Below are positions 6,483-13,763 of a stretch of DNA of 18,094 nt, in pieces. Below the pieces are notes generated by a model. It searched no databases and was not told where the DNA came from. It saw only the letters and a program-made list of their open reading frames with translations. Every line of letters starts with the position of its first letter. Within the stretch, counting starts at the first letter, position 1. The DNA is from UBA11475 sp045593005. Its GTDB lineage: Bacteria; Bacillota; Clostridia; Christensenellales; Borkfalkiaceae. The position numbers and the translations under genes were made by a program. The DNA lies in the NCBI GenBank assembly GCA_045593005.1, contig JAZNVV010000041.1, forward strand, positions 1 to 18,094, written 5' to 3'.

Positions 6483-7730
6483 CTATCTTACCTGACCATT
6501 GCCTTTTATAACGTATTTATATGAATTAAGTTCATTAAGCCCCATAGGACCACGTGCGTGCAATTTTTGGGTTGAAATACCTATTTCACACCCGTTGCCG
6601 AACTCACCACCGTCGGTAAAACGGGTTGACGCATTTACGTAAACGGCAGCGCTATCAACGGATAGAACAAACTTATCAATGCTATTTTGGTCGTTTGAAA
6701 TTATAGCGTCACTATGATGCGTGGAATGATTTGACACATGCGTTATAGCCGAATCTATACCATCAACGATTTTTACAGCCAAAACGTAATCTAAAAATTC
6801 GGTGTCAAAATCTTCATTTGTGGCTATTTTTCCGTCAATTATTTTACTTGACCTTTCACATAATCTTAACTCTACTGGCGTTAGATTGTTTTTAATTCTT
6901 TCGTCAACAAGTTTTTCTTTAAGCATAGGTAAAAACTTATTTGCAACGTCCTTATGAACAAGACAAACTTCTTCAGCATTACAAACTGATGGACGGCTAG
7001 TTTTAGCGTTGTTAATTATTTTTACAGCCATATCTAGGTCGGCAAAAGCGTCAACGTAAACGTGGCAAATACCTGTGCCAGTTTCAATACACGGAACGGT
7101 TGCATTTTCAACGCAAGCCCTAATTAAACCTGCGCCACCCCTTGGAATAAGTAAGTCAACGTATTTATTTGCCGTCATTAAATAGTTGGCACTTTCTCTG
7201 CTTTTATCGTTAACTACGTTAATAAGATCTTCCGATAGCCCAGCCTTTTTAAGTCCCTCTTTAAGTGCTGATACAATAGATAAGCAGGAGTAAAAACTTT
7301 CCTTTCCACCCCTTAAAACGCACACGTTGCCACTTTTTAAACACAATGCGGCAGTATCAGATGAAACGTTAGGTCTGCTTTCAAAAATAACGGCTACAAC
7401 GCCAAACGGTACGGACGTTTTAGTAATTTCTAAACCATCTTTATTGACGTGCCTTGATATAACACGCCCAACAGGGTCTGGCAAAAGAGCAACTTCACGC
7501 ATGCCGTCAGCCATACCTTTAATTCTTTCTGCAGTAAGTTTTAATCTATCAACCATAACAGAAGACAAAGAAGTCGCGTTTTTAACGTCAATATCGTTTG
7601 CTGATAATATTTCCTGTGTTTTATTTATAAGTTCGTCAGCCATAAGATTAAGCGCGCAGTTCTTCTCTTTTGTAGAGAGCGACGCAGCAACCACCGTTTG
7701 ACTTTTTGCTTTTTTAAGTAATTCTTCCAT
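6483..7730 (-). CDS. proA: Glutamate-5-semialdehyde dehydrogenase (gamma-glutamyl phosphate reductase)
   Basis: Reduces gamma-glutamyl phosphate to glutamate semialdehyde with NADPH, the second step of proline synthesis. From the ATG at 7730 the protein has 415 residues, the normal family length. FESRPNVSSDTAALCLKSGN (116-135) is the NADP-binding signature. The catalytic cysteine is Cys250 in SRPSVCNAEE, and IPRGGAGLI (195-203) and a C-terminal HARGPMGL motif are also present. A longer reading from a TTG at 7748 would overlap proB. The ATG at 7730 is preferred because it sits one base after the proB stop and gives the typical EELLKKAK N-terminus. The ribosome binding site is weak (AAAAAGAA), consistent with coupling to proB. 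Confidence 0.96.
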   Translation of the reverse strand: MEELLKKAKSQTVVAASLSTKEKNCALNLMADELINKTQEILSANDIDVKNATSLSSVMVDRLKLTAERIKGMADGMREVALLPDPVGRVISRHVNKDGLEITKTSVPFGVVAVIFESRPNVSSDTAALCLKSGNVCVLRGGKESFYSCLSIVSALKEGLKKAGLSEDLINVVNDKSRESANYLMTANKYVDLLIPRGGAGLIRACVENATVPCIETGTGICHVYVDAFADLDMAVKIINNAKTSRPSVCNAEEVCLVHKDVANKFLPMLKEKLVDERIKNNLTPVELRLCERSSKIIDGKIATNEDFDTEFLDYVLAVKIVDGIDSAITHVSNHSTHHSDAIISNDQNSIDKFVLSVDSAAVYVNASTRFTDGGEFGNGCEIGISTQKLHARGPMGLNELNSYKYVIKGNGQVR

Positions 7731-7731
7731 A

Positions 7732-8502
7732 TTAATTCTTTTTAGCAATAAATCTTGTTCCTATTTGCTTTCCCTCTATAATTTTATATAAATCTGACGG
7801 ATTAGCACCGTTTGTAATTATCATATCCGTACCAGCCTCAACGCATATCTTTGCCGCAGAAATTTTAGTCTTCATACCACCTGTGCCAAATGCGCTACCT
7901 TTGTCGCCAGCAAGGTCTTCTATTTCCTTCGTTATATCTTTAACGATAGGAATAAGTTTTGCATTTTTATCTTTACGTGGGTCGGCTGTGAATAGACCTT
8001 CAATATCGGATAACAAAACTAAAACGTCGGCATTAACACTTTTTGCAACAAATGCTGAAAGGGTGTCGTTATCGCCTACTTTAATTTCATCAGTAGAAAT
8101 GGTATCGTTTTCATTAACGACTGGCAAAGCGCCTAATTCAAGCAATTTATTGAGAGTATTAATAAAATTACCGTATCGGTCAGCGTGGTTAAAATCGTCA
8201 CCAGTCAATAAAATTTGGGCAACGTTATGATGATATTCTTCAAATAACTTGTCGTAAACGTACATAAGTTCACATTGACCAACTGCAGCGGCAGCCTGCT
8301 TTGTAGGTATGTCTGTTGGGCGCTCTTTTAACGAAAGTTTGCCTATGCCCATAGCAATAGCCCCTGAAGAAACTAAAATGACTTCGTGTCCACTATTTTT
8401 AAGATCGCTTAAAACTTTACAAAGTTCTTCTGTGCGTCTTATATTTAAATTGCCTGTTCCGTAGGTTAACGTAGACGTTCCAACCTTTACAACAATTCTC
8501 AT
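7732..8502 (-). CDS. proB: Glutamate 5-kinase, short form without PUA domain
   Basis: Phosphorylates the gamma-carboxyl group of glutamate with ATP, the first and usually feedback-controlled step of proline synthesis. The 256-residue amino-acid kinase domain is complete: KVGTST (6-11), VSSGAIAMG (44-52), VNENDT (129-134), KVGDNDTLSA (141-150), LLSDIEGLF (163-171) and GTGGMKTK (206-213). Many bacterial homologues are about 100 residues longer and carry a C-terminal PUA domain. That domain is absent and no fragment of it follows, since proA starts at once. It starts at the ATG at 8502 with AGGACGG upstream. It is the first gene of the proBAC operon, transcribed from a strong promoter at 8532-8560. 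Proline feedback may differ from long ProB forms, but this cannot be read from the sequence. Confidence 0.96.
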   Translation of the reverse strand: MRIVVKVGTSTLTYGTGNLNIRRTEELCKVLSDLKNSGHEVILVSSGAIAMGIGKLSLKERPTDIPTKQAAAAVGQCELMYVYDKLFEEYHHNVAQILLTGDDFNHADRYGNFINTLNKLLELGALPVVNENDTISTDEIKVGDNDTLSAFVAKSVNADVLVLLSDIEGLFTADPRKDKNAKLIPIVKDITKEIEDLAGDKGSAFGTGGMKTKISAAKICVEAGTDMIITNGANPSDLYKIIEGKQIGTRFIAKKN

Positions 8503-8531
8503 ATTTAACCGTCCTAATTAATAATATTTAT

Positions 8532-8560
8532 ATTATATAGAACTATTAACAAATCGTCAA
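8532..8560 (-). promoter_or_regulatory. Promoter of the proBAC operon
   Basis: Minus-strand -35 TTGACG (8555-8560), 17-base spacer and perfect -10 TATAAT (8532-8537). The start would be near 8525, leaving a leader of only about 22 bases. There is therefore no room for a T-box or other riboswitch between this promoter and proB. Confidence 0.88.
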
Positions 8561-8642
8561 GTCAATAACAAAATTTAAATAAATCAATATAAAAATAAGT
8601 TGATTTTTCTAAATATATCAATAGTTTTATTATTATAATAAT

Positions 8643-8667
8643 AAAAAACCACAAAAAGTGGTTTTTT
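8643..8667 (-). terminator. Intrinsic terminator of upp
   Basis: AAAAAACCAC (8643-8652) pairs with GTGGTTTTTT (8658-8667) around a five-base loop, with a T-run at the end on the minus strand. It starts nine bases after the upp stop codon and insulates proBAC from upp. Confidence 0.88.
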
Positions 8668-8675
8668 AATTTATG

Positions 8676-9305
8676 TTATTTAGTTCCAAAAATTCTATCG
8701 CCGGCATCTCCAAGACCAGGCATAATGTAACCTTTTTCGTTAAGGCGTTCATCTAAAGCACCACAATAAACTGGGACGTCAGGATATGCTTTTGTAAAAT
8801 TCGCCACCCCTTCAGGTGCGGCAATCATACACATAAACGTAATGTTTTTGCAGTTACGCTTTTTCAAAAGCTTTACTGCGTCAATGGCTGAACCACCCGT
8901 CGCAAGCATAGGATCAACTAATAAAATTCTCCTCTCTGAAATATCTGATGGAAGTTTACAAAAATATTCGTGAGGTTCTAACGTTTCTTCATCACGATAC
9001 ATACCGATATGTCCGATTTTAGCCGTTGGGAATAAGTTAACTACCCCTTCAACAAGTCCTAAACCAGCCCTTAAAATAGGAACAACAGCAACGTCTTCAG
9101 CAAGCATTTTGCACTTTGTCGTCGTTAAAGGGGTTTCAATTTCAACCTCTTTTGTTGGAAAATCCCTAAAAACCTCATAAGTCATGAGCATAGCAACTTC
9201 TTCAACAAGTTCACGGAACTGCTTTGAAGGAGTGTTTTTATCTCTCATAAGTGAAATTTTGTGTGTAATAAGTGGATGGTCAAAAACTACAACGTTCTTA
9301 TTCAT
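8676..9305 (-). CDS. upp: Uracil phosphoribosyltransferase
   Basis: Pyrimidine salvage enzyme that joins uracil to phosphoribosyl pyrophosphate to make UMP in the cytoplasm. The 209-residue length is exactly typical. The protein shows ILRAGLGLVEG (77-87), the PRPP-binding loop VDPMLATGGSA (130-140) and the C-terminal uracil-binding signature YIMPGLGDAGDRIFGT (193-208). The ATG at 9305 has AGGAGA (minus strand) at good spacing. Terminators on both sides make it a single-gene unit. A -10-like TAATAT lies at 9333-9338 without a convincing -35, next to a small inverted repeat CGCA-AC-TGCG at 9342-9351 that could be a regulator site. The product call is firm; the promoter is uncertain. Confidence 0.97.
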   Translation of the reverse strand: MNKNVVVFDHPLITHKISLMRDKNTPSKQFRELVEEVAMLMTYEVFRDFPTKEVEIETPLTTTKCKMLAEDVAVVPILRAGLGLVEGVVNLFPTAKIGHIGMYRDEETLEPHEYFCKLPSDISERRILLVDPMLATGGSAIDAVKLLKKRNCKNITFMCMIAAPEGVANFTKAYPDVPVYCGALDERLNEKGYIMPGLGDAGDRIFGTK

Positions 9306-9365
9306 AAGTATCTCCTGTCCTTAAATTTAGTAATATTATCGCGCAACTGCGTTATTGACGTTTTA

Positions 9366-9396
9366 ACAAAAAAAGAGAGAACTACTCTCCTTTTTC
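9366..9396 (-). terminator. Intrinsic terminator of spoVG
   Basis: In minus-strand RNA, GAGAG pairs with CUCUC around UAGUU, extended by one G-U pair and an A/U run, followed by a long U-tract. The spoVG stop codon (9382-9384) forms part of the loop. Confidence 0.8.
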
Positions 9397-9651
9397 ACAT
9401 TCTTTTTTAAACGCATCCATTATTGCGTTAATAAGAAATTCTCTAGTTTCAGTATTAATAGGATGCGCAATATCTTTATGTTCGCCTTCACTACTCTTTC
9501 TTGAAGGCATTGCAACAAAATAACCCTCTGCACCCTCAATAACTTTAATATCATGAACAACAAAACAATTATCGATTGTAATTGAAGCAACTGCCTTAAG
9601 TTTGCTATCGTCTTTTTTTACAATACGTACTCTTACATCTGTTATATTCAT
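9382..9651 (-). CDS. spoVG: SpoVG family RNA-binding regulator
   Basis: A small (89-residue) regulator matching SpoVG throughout: N-terminal MNITDVRVRIV, central VHDIKVIEG (33-41), and the family signature GYFVAMPSRKSSEGEHKDIA (43-62) followed by HPINTETRE. SpoVG binds nucleic acid and affects sporulation, cell division and virulence genes in various Firmicutes. It also occurs in species that do not sporulate, so it does not prove sporulation here. The ATG at 9651 has GGTGGAG upstream. In many clostridia the order murC-purR-spoVG-glmU is kept. Here spoVG stands beside murC but faces the other way, with upp downstream and no purR or glmU in the window. Confidence 0.96.
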   Translation of the reverse strand: MNITDVRVRIVKKDDSKLKAVASITIDNCFVVHDIKVIEGAEGYFVAMPSRKSSEGEHKDIAHPINTETREFLINAIMDAFKKECEKGE

Positions 9652-9680
9652 AAAATCTCCACCTTATCTTTATTATTTAT

Positions 9681-9709
9681 ATATTAACATATAAATTATG
9701 CGTTTTCAA
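9681..9709 (-). promoter_or_regulatory. Promoter of spoVG
   Basis: Minus-strand -35 TTGAAA (9704-9709), 17-base spacer and -10 TAATAT (9681-9686). Phased A-tracts lie directly upstream of the -35 (9724-9779), which could raise promoter strength as an UP-element or by bending. Confidence 0.7.
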
Positions 9710-9723
9710 TATAAAAATTAAAC

Positions 9724-9779
9724 TTTTTTATAATTTTTTTCACTTTTTTGATAATTTTTTTCGATTTTTAACCTTTTTT
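9724..9779. other. Six helically phased T-tracts, probable intrinsically bent DNA
   Basis: Runs of five to seven T start at 9724, 9734, 9744, 9755, 9765 and 9774, so the spacing is 10, 10, 11, 10 and 9 bases. A/T-tracts repeated in phase with the helix give intrinsic curvature. The block fills the space between the spoVG -35 and the murC -10, so it can act on both divergent promoters. Confidence 0.8.
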
Positions 9780-9797
9780 GACCTAACTTCATATAAT
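9768..9797 (+). promoter_or_regulatory. Promoter of murC
   Basis: Perfect -10 TATAAT at 9792-9797 with a weak -35 TTAACC (9768-9773) at 18 bases. The start would be near 9804, at the first ATG of murC. An alternative is TTGACC (9778-9783) with TATGAA (9802-9807) at 18 bases, starting near 9814 before the second ATG. Confidence 0.5.
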
Positions 9798-9802
9798 ATT
9801 TT

Positions 9803-11149
9803 ATGAATAAATCTTCTTTTATGAAAAAAATTAAGTCTTTTTATTTTATAGGCATAGGGGGTGTCAACATGAGCGCCCTTGCTATATATCTTTATAATAA
9901 CGGTTATAAAGTTGCCGGTAGTGATTTATCAAACAATAATTACGTAAAAAAACTTAAAAAAACGGGAATTACCGTTTTTAATAACCACTATAAAGATAAC
10001 GTTGATGGCTTTAACGCTATAGTTTATACTTCTGCTATTAAGGACGATTGTCCTGAACTTATCGAAGCTCGAAAAAGAAAACTACCCGTGTTTAAACGCA
10101 GTCAGTTACTTTCACTCATTTTATCGAATTTTAATAAGTCGATAGCTGTTTCTGGCACACACGGTAAAACAACGACTACGGCATTATTAACGGAAATATT
10201 TTCATTACACTTTGGAGTAACTGCGTTTATCGGTGGTGAGAGCGCTAATTTTTCAAACTTACTAAATTTAGGCAACGATATTTGTATAACCGAAGCGTGT
10301 GAATATGAGAAAAACCTCCTTGACCTTTTAACAACGGATAAAATAATTTTAAATATTGACAGAGATCACGTCGATAGTTATAGTAGTTTAGATGAATTAA
10401 CGCATACGTTTAATAAATTTGCGAAAAACAGTTACTCTATAATAAATGGCGACGATAATAACTGTAAAAATATAAAAGCAAACTGCACGTTTGGTTTAAA
10501 CGAAAATAACACGTATTTTGCAAAAAAAATTAGAGATACAAAAAAGGGGCTTTCTTTTAACGTTTATACTGCGAATAAAAAAATATTTAGAGCGCACGTT
10601 AAACTACACGGCATTGAAAACGTATATAATTGCCTATCGGTGATAGCTGTTTGTATTAAGTATGATATACCTTTAAAAAAGATAAAAATAGGGCTTAAAA
10701 ATTTTAACGGTGTAAGTAGAAGAAATGAGTATCTTGGTCAATTTTCACACATACGTTACTATGCCGATTACGCCCATCACCCTACTGAAATTGATTGCTA
10801 TTTAAAAAATTTTTTCCGTTTTAACAAAAGTAATACTTTGATAGTTTTTCAGCCACATACATATAGCCGTACGCGTGAATTAATTGATGACTTTACAAAG
10901 GTTTTTGCAAAATACGACAACGTGGCAATTTATAAAACGTATCCTGCTAGAGAGCCATACGACAAAAACGGATCGGCGTATTTTTTATATAATAAGTTAC
11001 AAACTTTATATCCTGAAAAATCGCTTATGTATCTTGAAAATTTAAGTTGCTTTGATGAACTTATTTATTACTACAAAAAAGTTATAATTTTAGGTGCTGG
11101 CGACCTTTATGATAAAGTTAAAACTAAATACTGCACAAAAACATTTTAG
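9803..11149 (+). CDS. murC: UDP-N-acetylmuramate--L-alanine ligase
   Basis: Adds L-alanine to UDP-MurNAc using ATP, the first amino acid of the peptidoglycan stem peptide. The 448-residue protein has the N-terminal FIGIGGVNMSALA (15-27) and SGTHGKTTTT (117-126, ATP binding). It also has an ITEACEYE segment in place of the more common EADES, as in clostridial MurC, then LNIDRDHVD, SRRNEYLG and ADYAHHPTEI in the C-terminal domain, and PHTYSRT. The start is uncertain. The ATG at 9803 lies five bases after a perfect -10, which would make the mRNA leaderless; the ATG at 9821 fits the usual MKKIxxxxFIGIGG start but also has no ribosome binding site. The gene is single and stands apart from any visible division cluster. 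Confidence 0.95.
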   Translation: MNKSSFMKKIKSFYFIGIGGVNMSALAIYLYNNGYKVAGSDLSNNNYVKKLKKTGITVFNNHYKDNVDGFNAIVYTSAIKDDCPELIEARKRKLPVFKRSQLLSLILSNFNKSIAVSGTHGKTTTTALLTEIFSLHFGVTAFIGGESANFSNLLNLGNDICITEACEYEKNLLDLLTTDKIILNIDRDHVDSYSSLDELTHTFNKFAKNSYSIINGDDNNCKNIKANCTFGLNENNTYFAKKIRDTKKGLSFNVYTANKKIFRAHVKLHGIENVYNCLSVIAVCIKYDIPLKKIKIGLKNFNGVSRRNEYLGQFSHIRYYADYAHHPTEIDCYLKNFFRFNKSNTLIVFQPHTYSRTRELIDDFTKVFAKYDNVAIYKTYPAREPYDKNGSAYFLYNKLQTLYPEKSLMYLENLSCFDELIYYYKKVIILGAGDLYDKVKTKYCTKTF

Positions 11150-11176
11150 CGACCTACCGTCGCTTTTTTTATTTTT
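11148..11176 (+). terminator. Intrinsic terminator of murC
   Basis: AGCGAC (11148-11153) pairs with GTCGCT (11159-11164) around a five-base loop, followed by a long T-rich run. It begins within the murC stop codon. Confidence 0.85.
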
Positions 11177-11179
11177 GGG

Positions 11180-11208
11180 TGGACAACTGGTATATTATAT
11201 GATAGAAT
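11180..11208 (+). promoter_or_regulatory. Promoter of the MFS transporter gene
   Basis: -35 TGGACA (11180-11185), 17-base spacer and -10 TAGAAT (11203-11208). The start near 11215 leaves about 24 bases of leader, including the AGGGAG site before the ATG at 11239. Confidence 0.7.
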
Positions 11209-11238
11209 AATTAAGATACTAAAATAGGGAGATAATTT

Positions 11239-12888
11239 ATGAAACTTAATTACAAAAAAGTTATCTTTGTCGGTTTTGCGTTCTTTTTAATAAGCGCTTT
11301 TTGGCAGGCATACGATTCAATCGTGCCTATGATGCTTGTTAATAAATTTGGTATGAGCCAAGCTCTTTCTGGTTTAATAATGGCTATTGATAATATTCTT
11401 GCCGTTCTTTTATTACCACTTTTTGGTTCGCTTTCCGATAAAACGAAAACAAAATTTGGCAAGCGTACACCTTACATCTTTTTAGGTACTATACTTGCAA
11501 TCGGCGCATTCCTTGGTATGACTTTTGCAGATAATAAACAATTATCTAATATCTATCAAGAAAAATCTGACGAACAATTTATTGTTAGCGTTTTTGAGGA
11601 AAATTTAGAGATTCCAGTTGTTGAAAGCTCTGATGGAGAGAAAGTTTCAACAAAAGAATACGCATCACGTATTTTCTTTAATAAAAATTACGACCAACTT
11701 TCAGATAGCGAAAAGGCTGAATTAAAAGATAAGTTCGTTAGTATGGCTGAAGATAATACTATAATGTATAAATACGACGCCGAAACTGGTAAATACACCA
11801 TTGATAACGATTATGGTAAAAACAGCGCAAGAACTAATCTTTTAGTAGCGTCAAGAACTGCATATGCAGGAATGATTACTAAAGAAAATTCTGCTCCACT
11901 TGTAATATTTATTATAGTTTTACTTATAACACTTATTTCAATGGCGACTTTCCGTTCCCCAGCCGTTGCGCTTATGCCTGACGTTACGGTTAAACCGTTG
12001 CGTTCAAAAGCAAATGCTATTATCAACCTTATGGGTACGGCAGGTGGTATTATTGTTTTAGCGCTAGGCATGATTTTTGGAACGGGTGCGCTGAAAAATC
12101 AAATGATGAGTTATTCCATATTTGTTACTGCCGTTTGCGCAGTTATGGCAATAGGACTTATCGTATTCTTGCTTAAAGTGCGCGAAAACAAGTGGGCTAA
12201 TGAAATGCTTGAAGCTCAGGCAGTATTAGATGCTGATAGTCCTGCTGAAGAAGCTACTGTAGCAACTGGTAAACTTGATAAAAAGAAATTTATTTCATTA
12301 ATATTAATTCTTGCATCCGTTGCTTTGTGGTATATGGGCTATAACGCCGTTACAAGTAAATATTCATTATACGCAACAAACGTATTAGGTATGGACTATA
12401 ACTTTACACTTATTTTGGCGCAGGCTGCCGCAGTAATTTCCTATATCCCTGTCGGAATAGTTGCATCTAAAATCGGTAGAAAGAAAACTATTTTAGCAGG
12501 TATTGTAATTTTAGCGACGGCGTTCTTTTCAGCAATCTTTGCTAGCGCACGTACTCCAGTTGCACTTATGTACGTTATTTTTGCTCTTGCAGGTATCGGC
12601 TGGGCTACCATCAACGTTAACTCATTCCCTATGGTCGTTGAACTTGCAACAGGCTCTAACGTAGGTAAATATACCGGCTATTATTACACGGCATCTATGA
12701 CGGCGCAAGCAATTACCCCTTGGCTTTCAGGCGTTATAATGGACGTTGCTGGCACAATGACACCGTTATTCCCTTACGCTACAATCTTCGTTGCGTTAGC
12801 CTTTGTAACTATGATATTTGTAAAACACGGCGATTCAAAGCCTACTACACCTAATAGCAAACTTGAAATGTTAGGTGCTGACGATTAA
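11239..12888 (+). CDS. MFS transporter (sugar/cation symporter-like) with a large extracytoplasmic insert
   Basis: A 549-residue major facilitator transporter. Helices 1-3 lie at about 8-26, 44-63 and 79-97, with a motif-A-like loop GSLSDKTKTKFGKRTP (63-78) after helix 2. A hydrophilic stretch of roughly 120 residues (98-218) follows helix 3, then helices 4-6 (220-247, 258-281, 291-313), a cytoplasmic linker (315-350) and helices 7-12. In the second half, a second loop motif ASKIGRKKT is present. With the usual N-inside topology the insert is outside the membrane. The family resembles SLC45/GPH-like sugar transporters, but the substrate is unknown. AGGGAG precedes the ATG. The gene is monocistronic, with its own promoter and terminator. 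Confidence 0.88.
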   Translation: MKLNYKKVIFVGFAFFLISAFWQAYDSIVPMMLVNKFGMSQALSGLIMAIDNILAVLLLPLFGSLSDKTKTKFGKRTPYIFLGTILAIGAFLGMTFADNKQLSNIYQEKSDEQFIVSVFEENLEIPVVESSDGEKVSTKEYASRIFFNKNYDQLSDSEKAELKDKFVSMAEDNTIMYKYDAETGKYTIDNDYGKNSARTNLLVASRTAYAGMITKENSAPLVIFIIVLLITLISMATFRSPAVALMPDVTVKPLRSKANAIINLMGTAGGIIVLALGMIFGTGALKNQMMSYSIFVTAVCAVMAIGLIVFLLKVRENKWANEMLEAQAVLDADSPAEEATVATGKLDKKKFISLILILASVALWYMGYNAVTSKYSLYATNVLGMDYNFTLILAQAAAVISYIPVGIVASKIGRKKTILAGIVILATAFFSAIFASARTPVALMYVIFALAGIGWATINVNSFPMVVELATGSNVGKYTGYYYTASMTAQAITPWLSGVIMDVAGTMTPLFPYATIFVALAFVTMIFVKHGDSKPTTPNSKLEMLGADD

Positions 12889-12891
12889 TAG

Positions 12892-12921
12892 AAAAAAGAC
12901 GTAGTTCGCTACGTCTTTTTT
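12892..12921. terminator. Strong terminator with UUCG loop, probably bidirectional
   Basis: A 13-base perfect stem (12892-12904 with 12909-12921) closed by a TTCG tetraloop, with A and T runs at the ends, lies three bases after the MFS stop. It has T-runs on both strands and is the only visible terminator for the GNAT gene arriving from the right. Confidence 0.92.
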
Positions 12922-12999
12922 ATACTTTATTATATTGTTATTACTTTTTTATCTTTATATTAAATTATAATCATTTTTATACTAGAATATTATAATAGC

Positions 13000-13036
13000 A
13001 ATATTTGAGAATTTTATTGTAAATATTTGAGAATTT
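13000..13036. repeat. Direct repeat, two copies of 15 bases
   Basis: AATATTTGAGAATTT occurs at 13000-13014 and again at 13022-13036, a period of 22 bases. The second copy reaches into the stop codon of the GNAT gene. It is probably a small local duplication. No function is visible. Confidence 0.75.
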
Positions 13037-13598
13037 ATTTATTTATTTTTGATAGTTTTGCAATTTGTTTTGTGTAAACAACGGCGTACAGCTTGTTTTT
13101 AACAGCGTTAAACTCTGCAAAAGAAAGTGCTTTTTTAAAAGTCATTAAAAACATAGGAACAGGTTTAGCCGTATGATAATTTGGCTGATAGTAATCATAA
13201 TTGTTTAACTTAAAGTCAAATCTTTCATAAAAAGCAATTCTACGACGTGTTGTTTCGTCAGTAGGTTTTTCGACTTCAAGAACAAGCGTTTCATTATCCG
13301 ACTGCATAAAATCGCTGATAAAGTCTTTTAATGCGACGCTACCTATCCCCCGTCCTTTATAATCTGGGTGTACGGCAAAATACTCAAAAAACCTAATTTT
13401 TGAAAAATCTCTATAAGCAATTATGCCGACGGTTTTGCTGTTGTTCACTATTTTAAGAAAAATTTCTTTCCTTTCTTTAAGCAGTTTTTTAACGTCGTAT
13501 TTTGCGCGACGCTCTTGATAAGGAAAAGATAAACGCATTATGTCGTAAATTTGCTCCAAATCACTTTCATCAGCAATTTTCAAATGAATATTAAACAT
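13035..13598 (-). CDS. GNAT family N-acetyltransferase
   Basis: A 187-residue protein with the Gcn5-related acetyltransferase fold, which transfers an acetyl group from acetyl-CoA to an unknown acceptor. EYFAVHPDYKGRGIGSVALKDF (72-93) holds the acetyl-CoA-binding motif A, with R/Q-x-x-G-x-G/A as KGRGIG. LVLEVEKP (105-112) and RRIAFYERFDFK (119-130) are the usual motif B strand and helix. The last 30 residues (about 155-187) go beyond the core fold and are basic. The ATG at 13598 has a weak AAGG site. It has its own promoter and is divergent from trkA. The acceptor cannot be told from the sequence. Confidence 0.9.
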   Translation of the reverse strand: MFNIHLKIADESDLEQIYDIMRLSFPYQERRAKYDVKKLLKERKEIFLKIVNNSKTVGIIAYRDFSKIRFFEYFAVHPDYKGRGIGSVALKDFISDFMQSDNETLVLEVEKPTDETTRRRIAFYERFDFKLNNYDYYQPNYHTAKPVPMFLMTFKKALSFAEFNAVKNKLYAVVYTKQIAKLSKINK

Positions 13599-13627
13599 TG
13601 TTATAACCTTAATTTTATATTTTTATG

Positions 13628-13656
13628 ATTATACCATTAAATAAATTTCAATTCAA
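13628..13656 (-). promoter_or_regulatory. Promoter of the GNAT gene
   Basis: Minus-strand -35 TTGAAT (13651-13656), 17-base spacer and perfect -10 TATAAT (13628-13633), with a start near 13621 and a leader of about 22 bases. Confidence 0.83.
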
Positions 13657-13703
13657 GTTAAAAGTAGGTTTTTTCAAAAATTAATGATTTGATGTGTTTT
13701 TTA

Positions 13704-13732
13704 TTGATTTTATTATTAGATTGAATTATAAT
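13704..13732 (+). promoter_or_regulatory. Promoter of the trkA-trkH operon
   Basis: -35 TTGATT (13704-13709), 17-base spacer and perfect -10 TATAAT (13727-13732). The start near 13739 leaves about 25 bases to the ATG. No long leader is present, so a c-di-AMP (ydaO-type) riboswitch, which controls some potassium genes, does not fit here. Confidence 0.83.
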
Positions 13733-13763
13733 ATATATATCTTTTATTAATATAGGAGTTAAA

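Noticed and set aside
7734..7748. Earlier TTG start of proA overlapping proB
   Set aside because: The ATG at 7730 fits the family N-terminus and sits one base after the proB stop; the TTG has no ribosome binding site.
13599..13763. c-di-AMP or potassium-linked riboswitch upstream of trkA
   Set aside because: The promoter lies so close to trkA that the leader is only about 25 bases.
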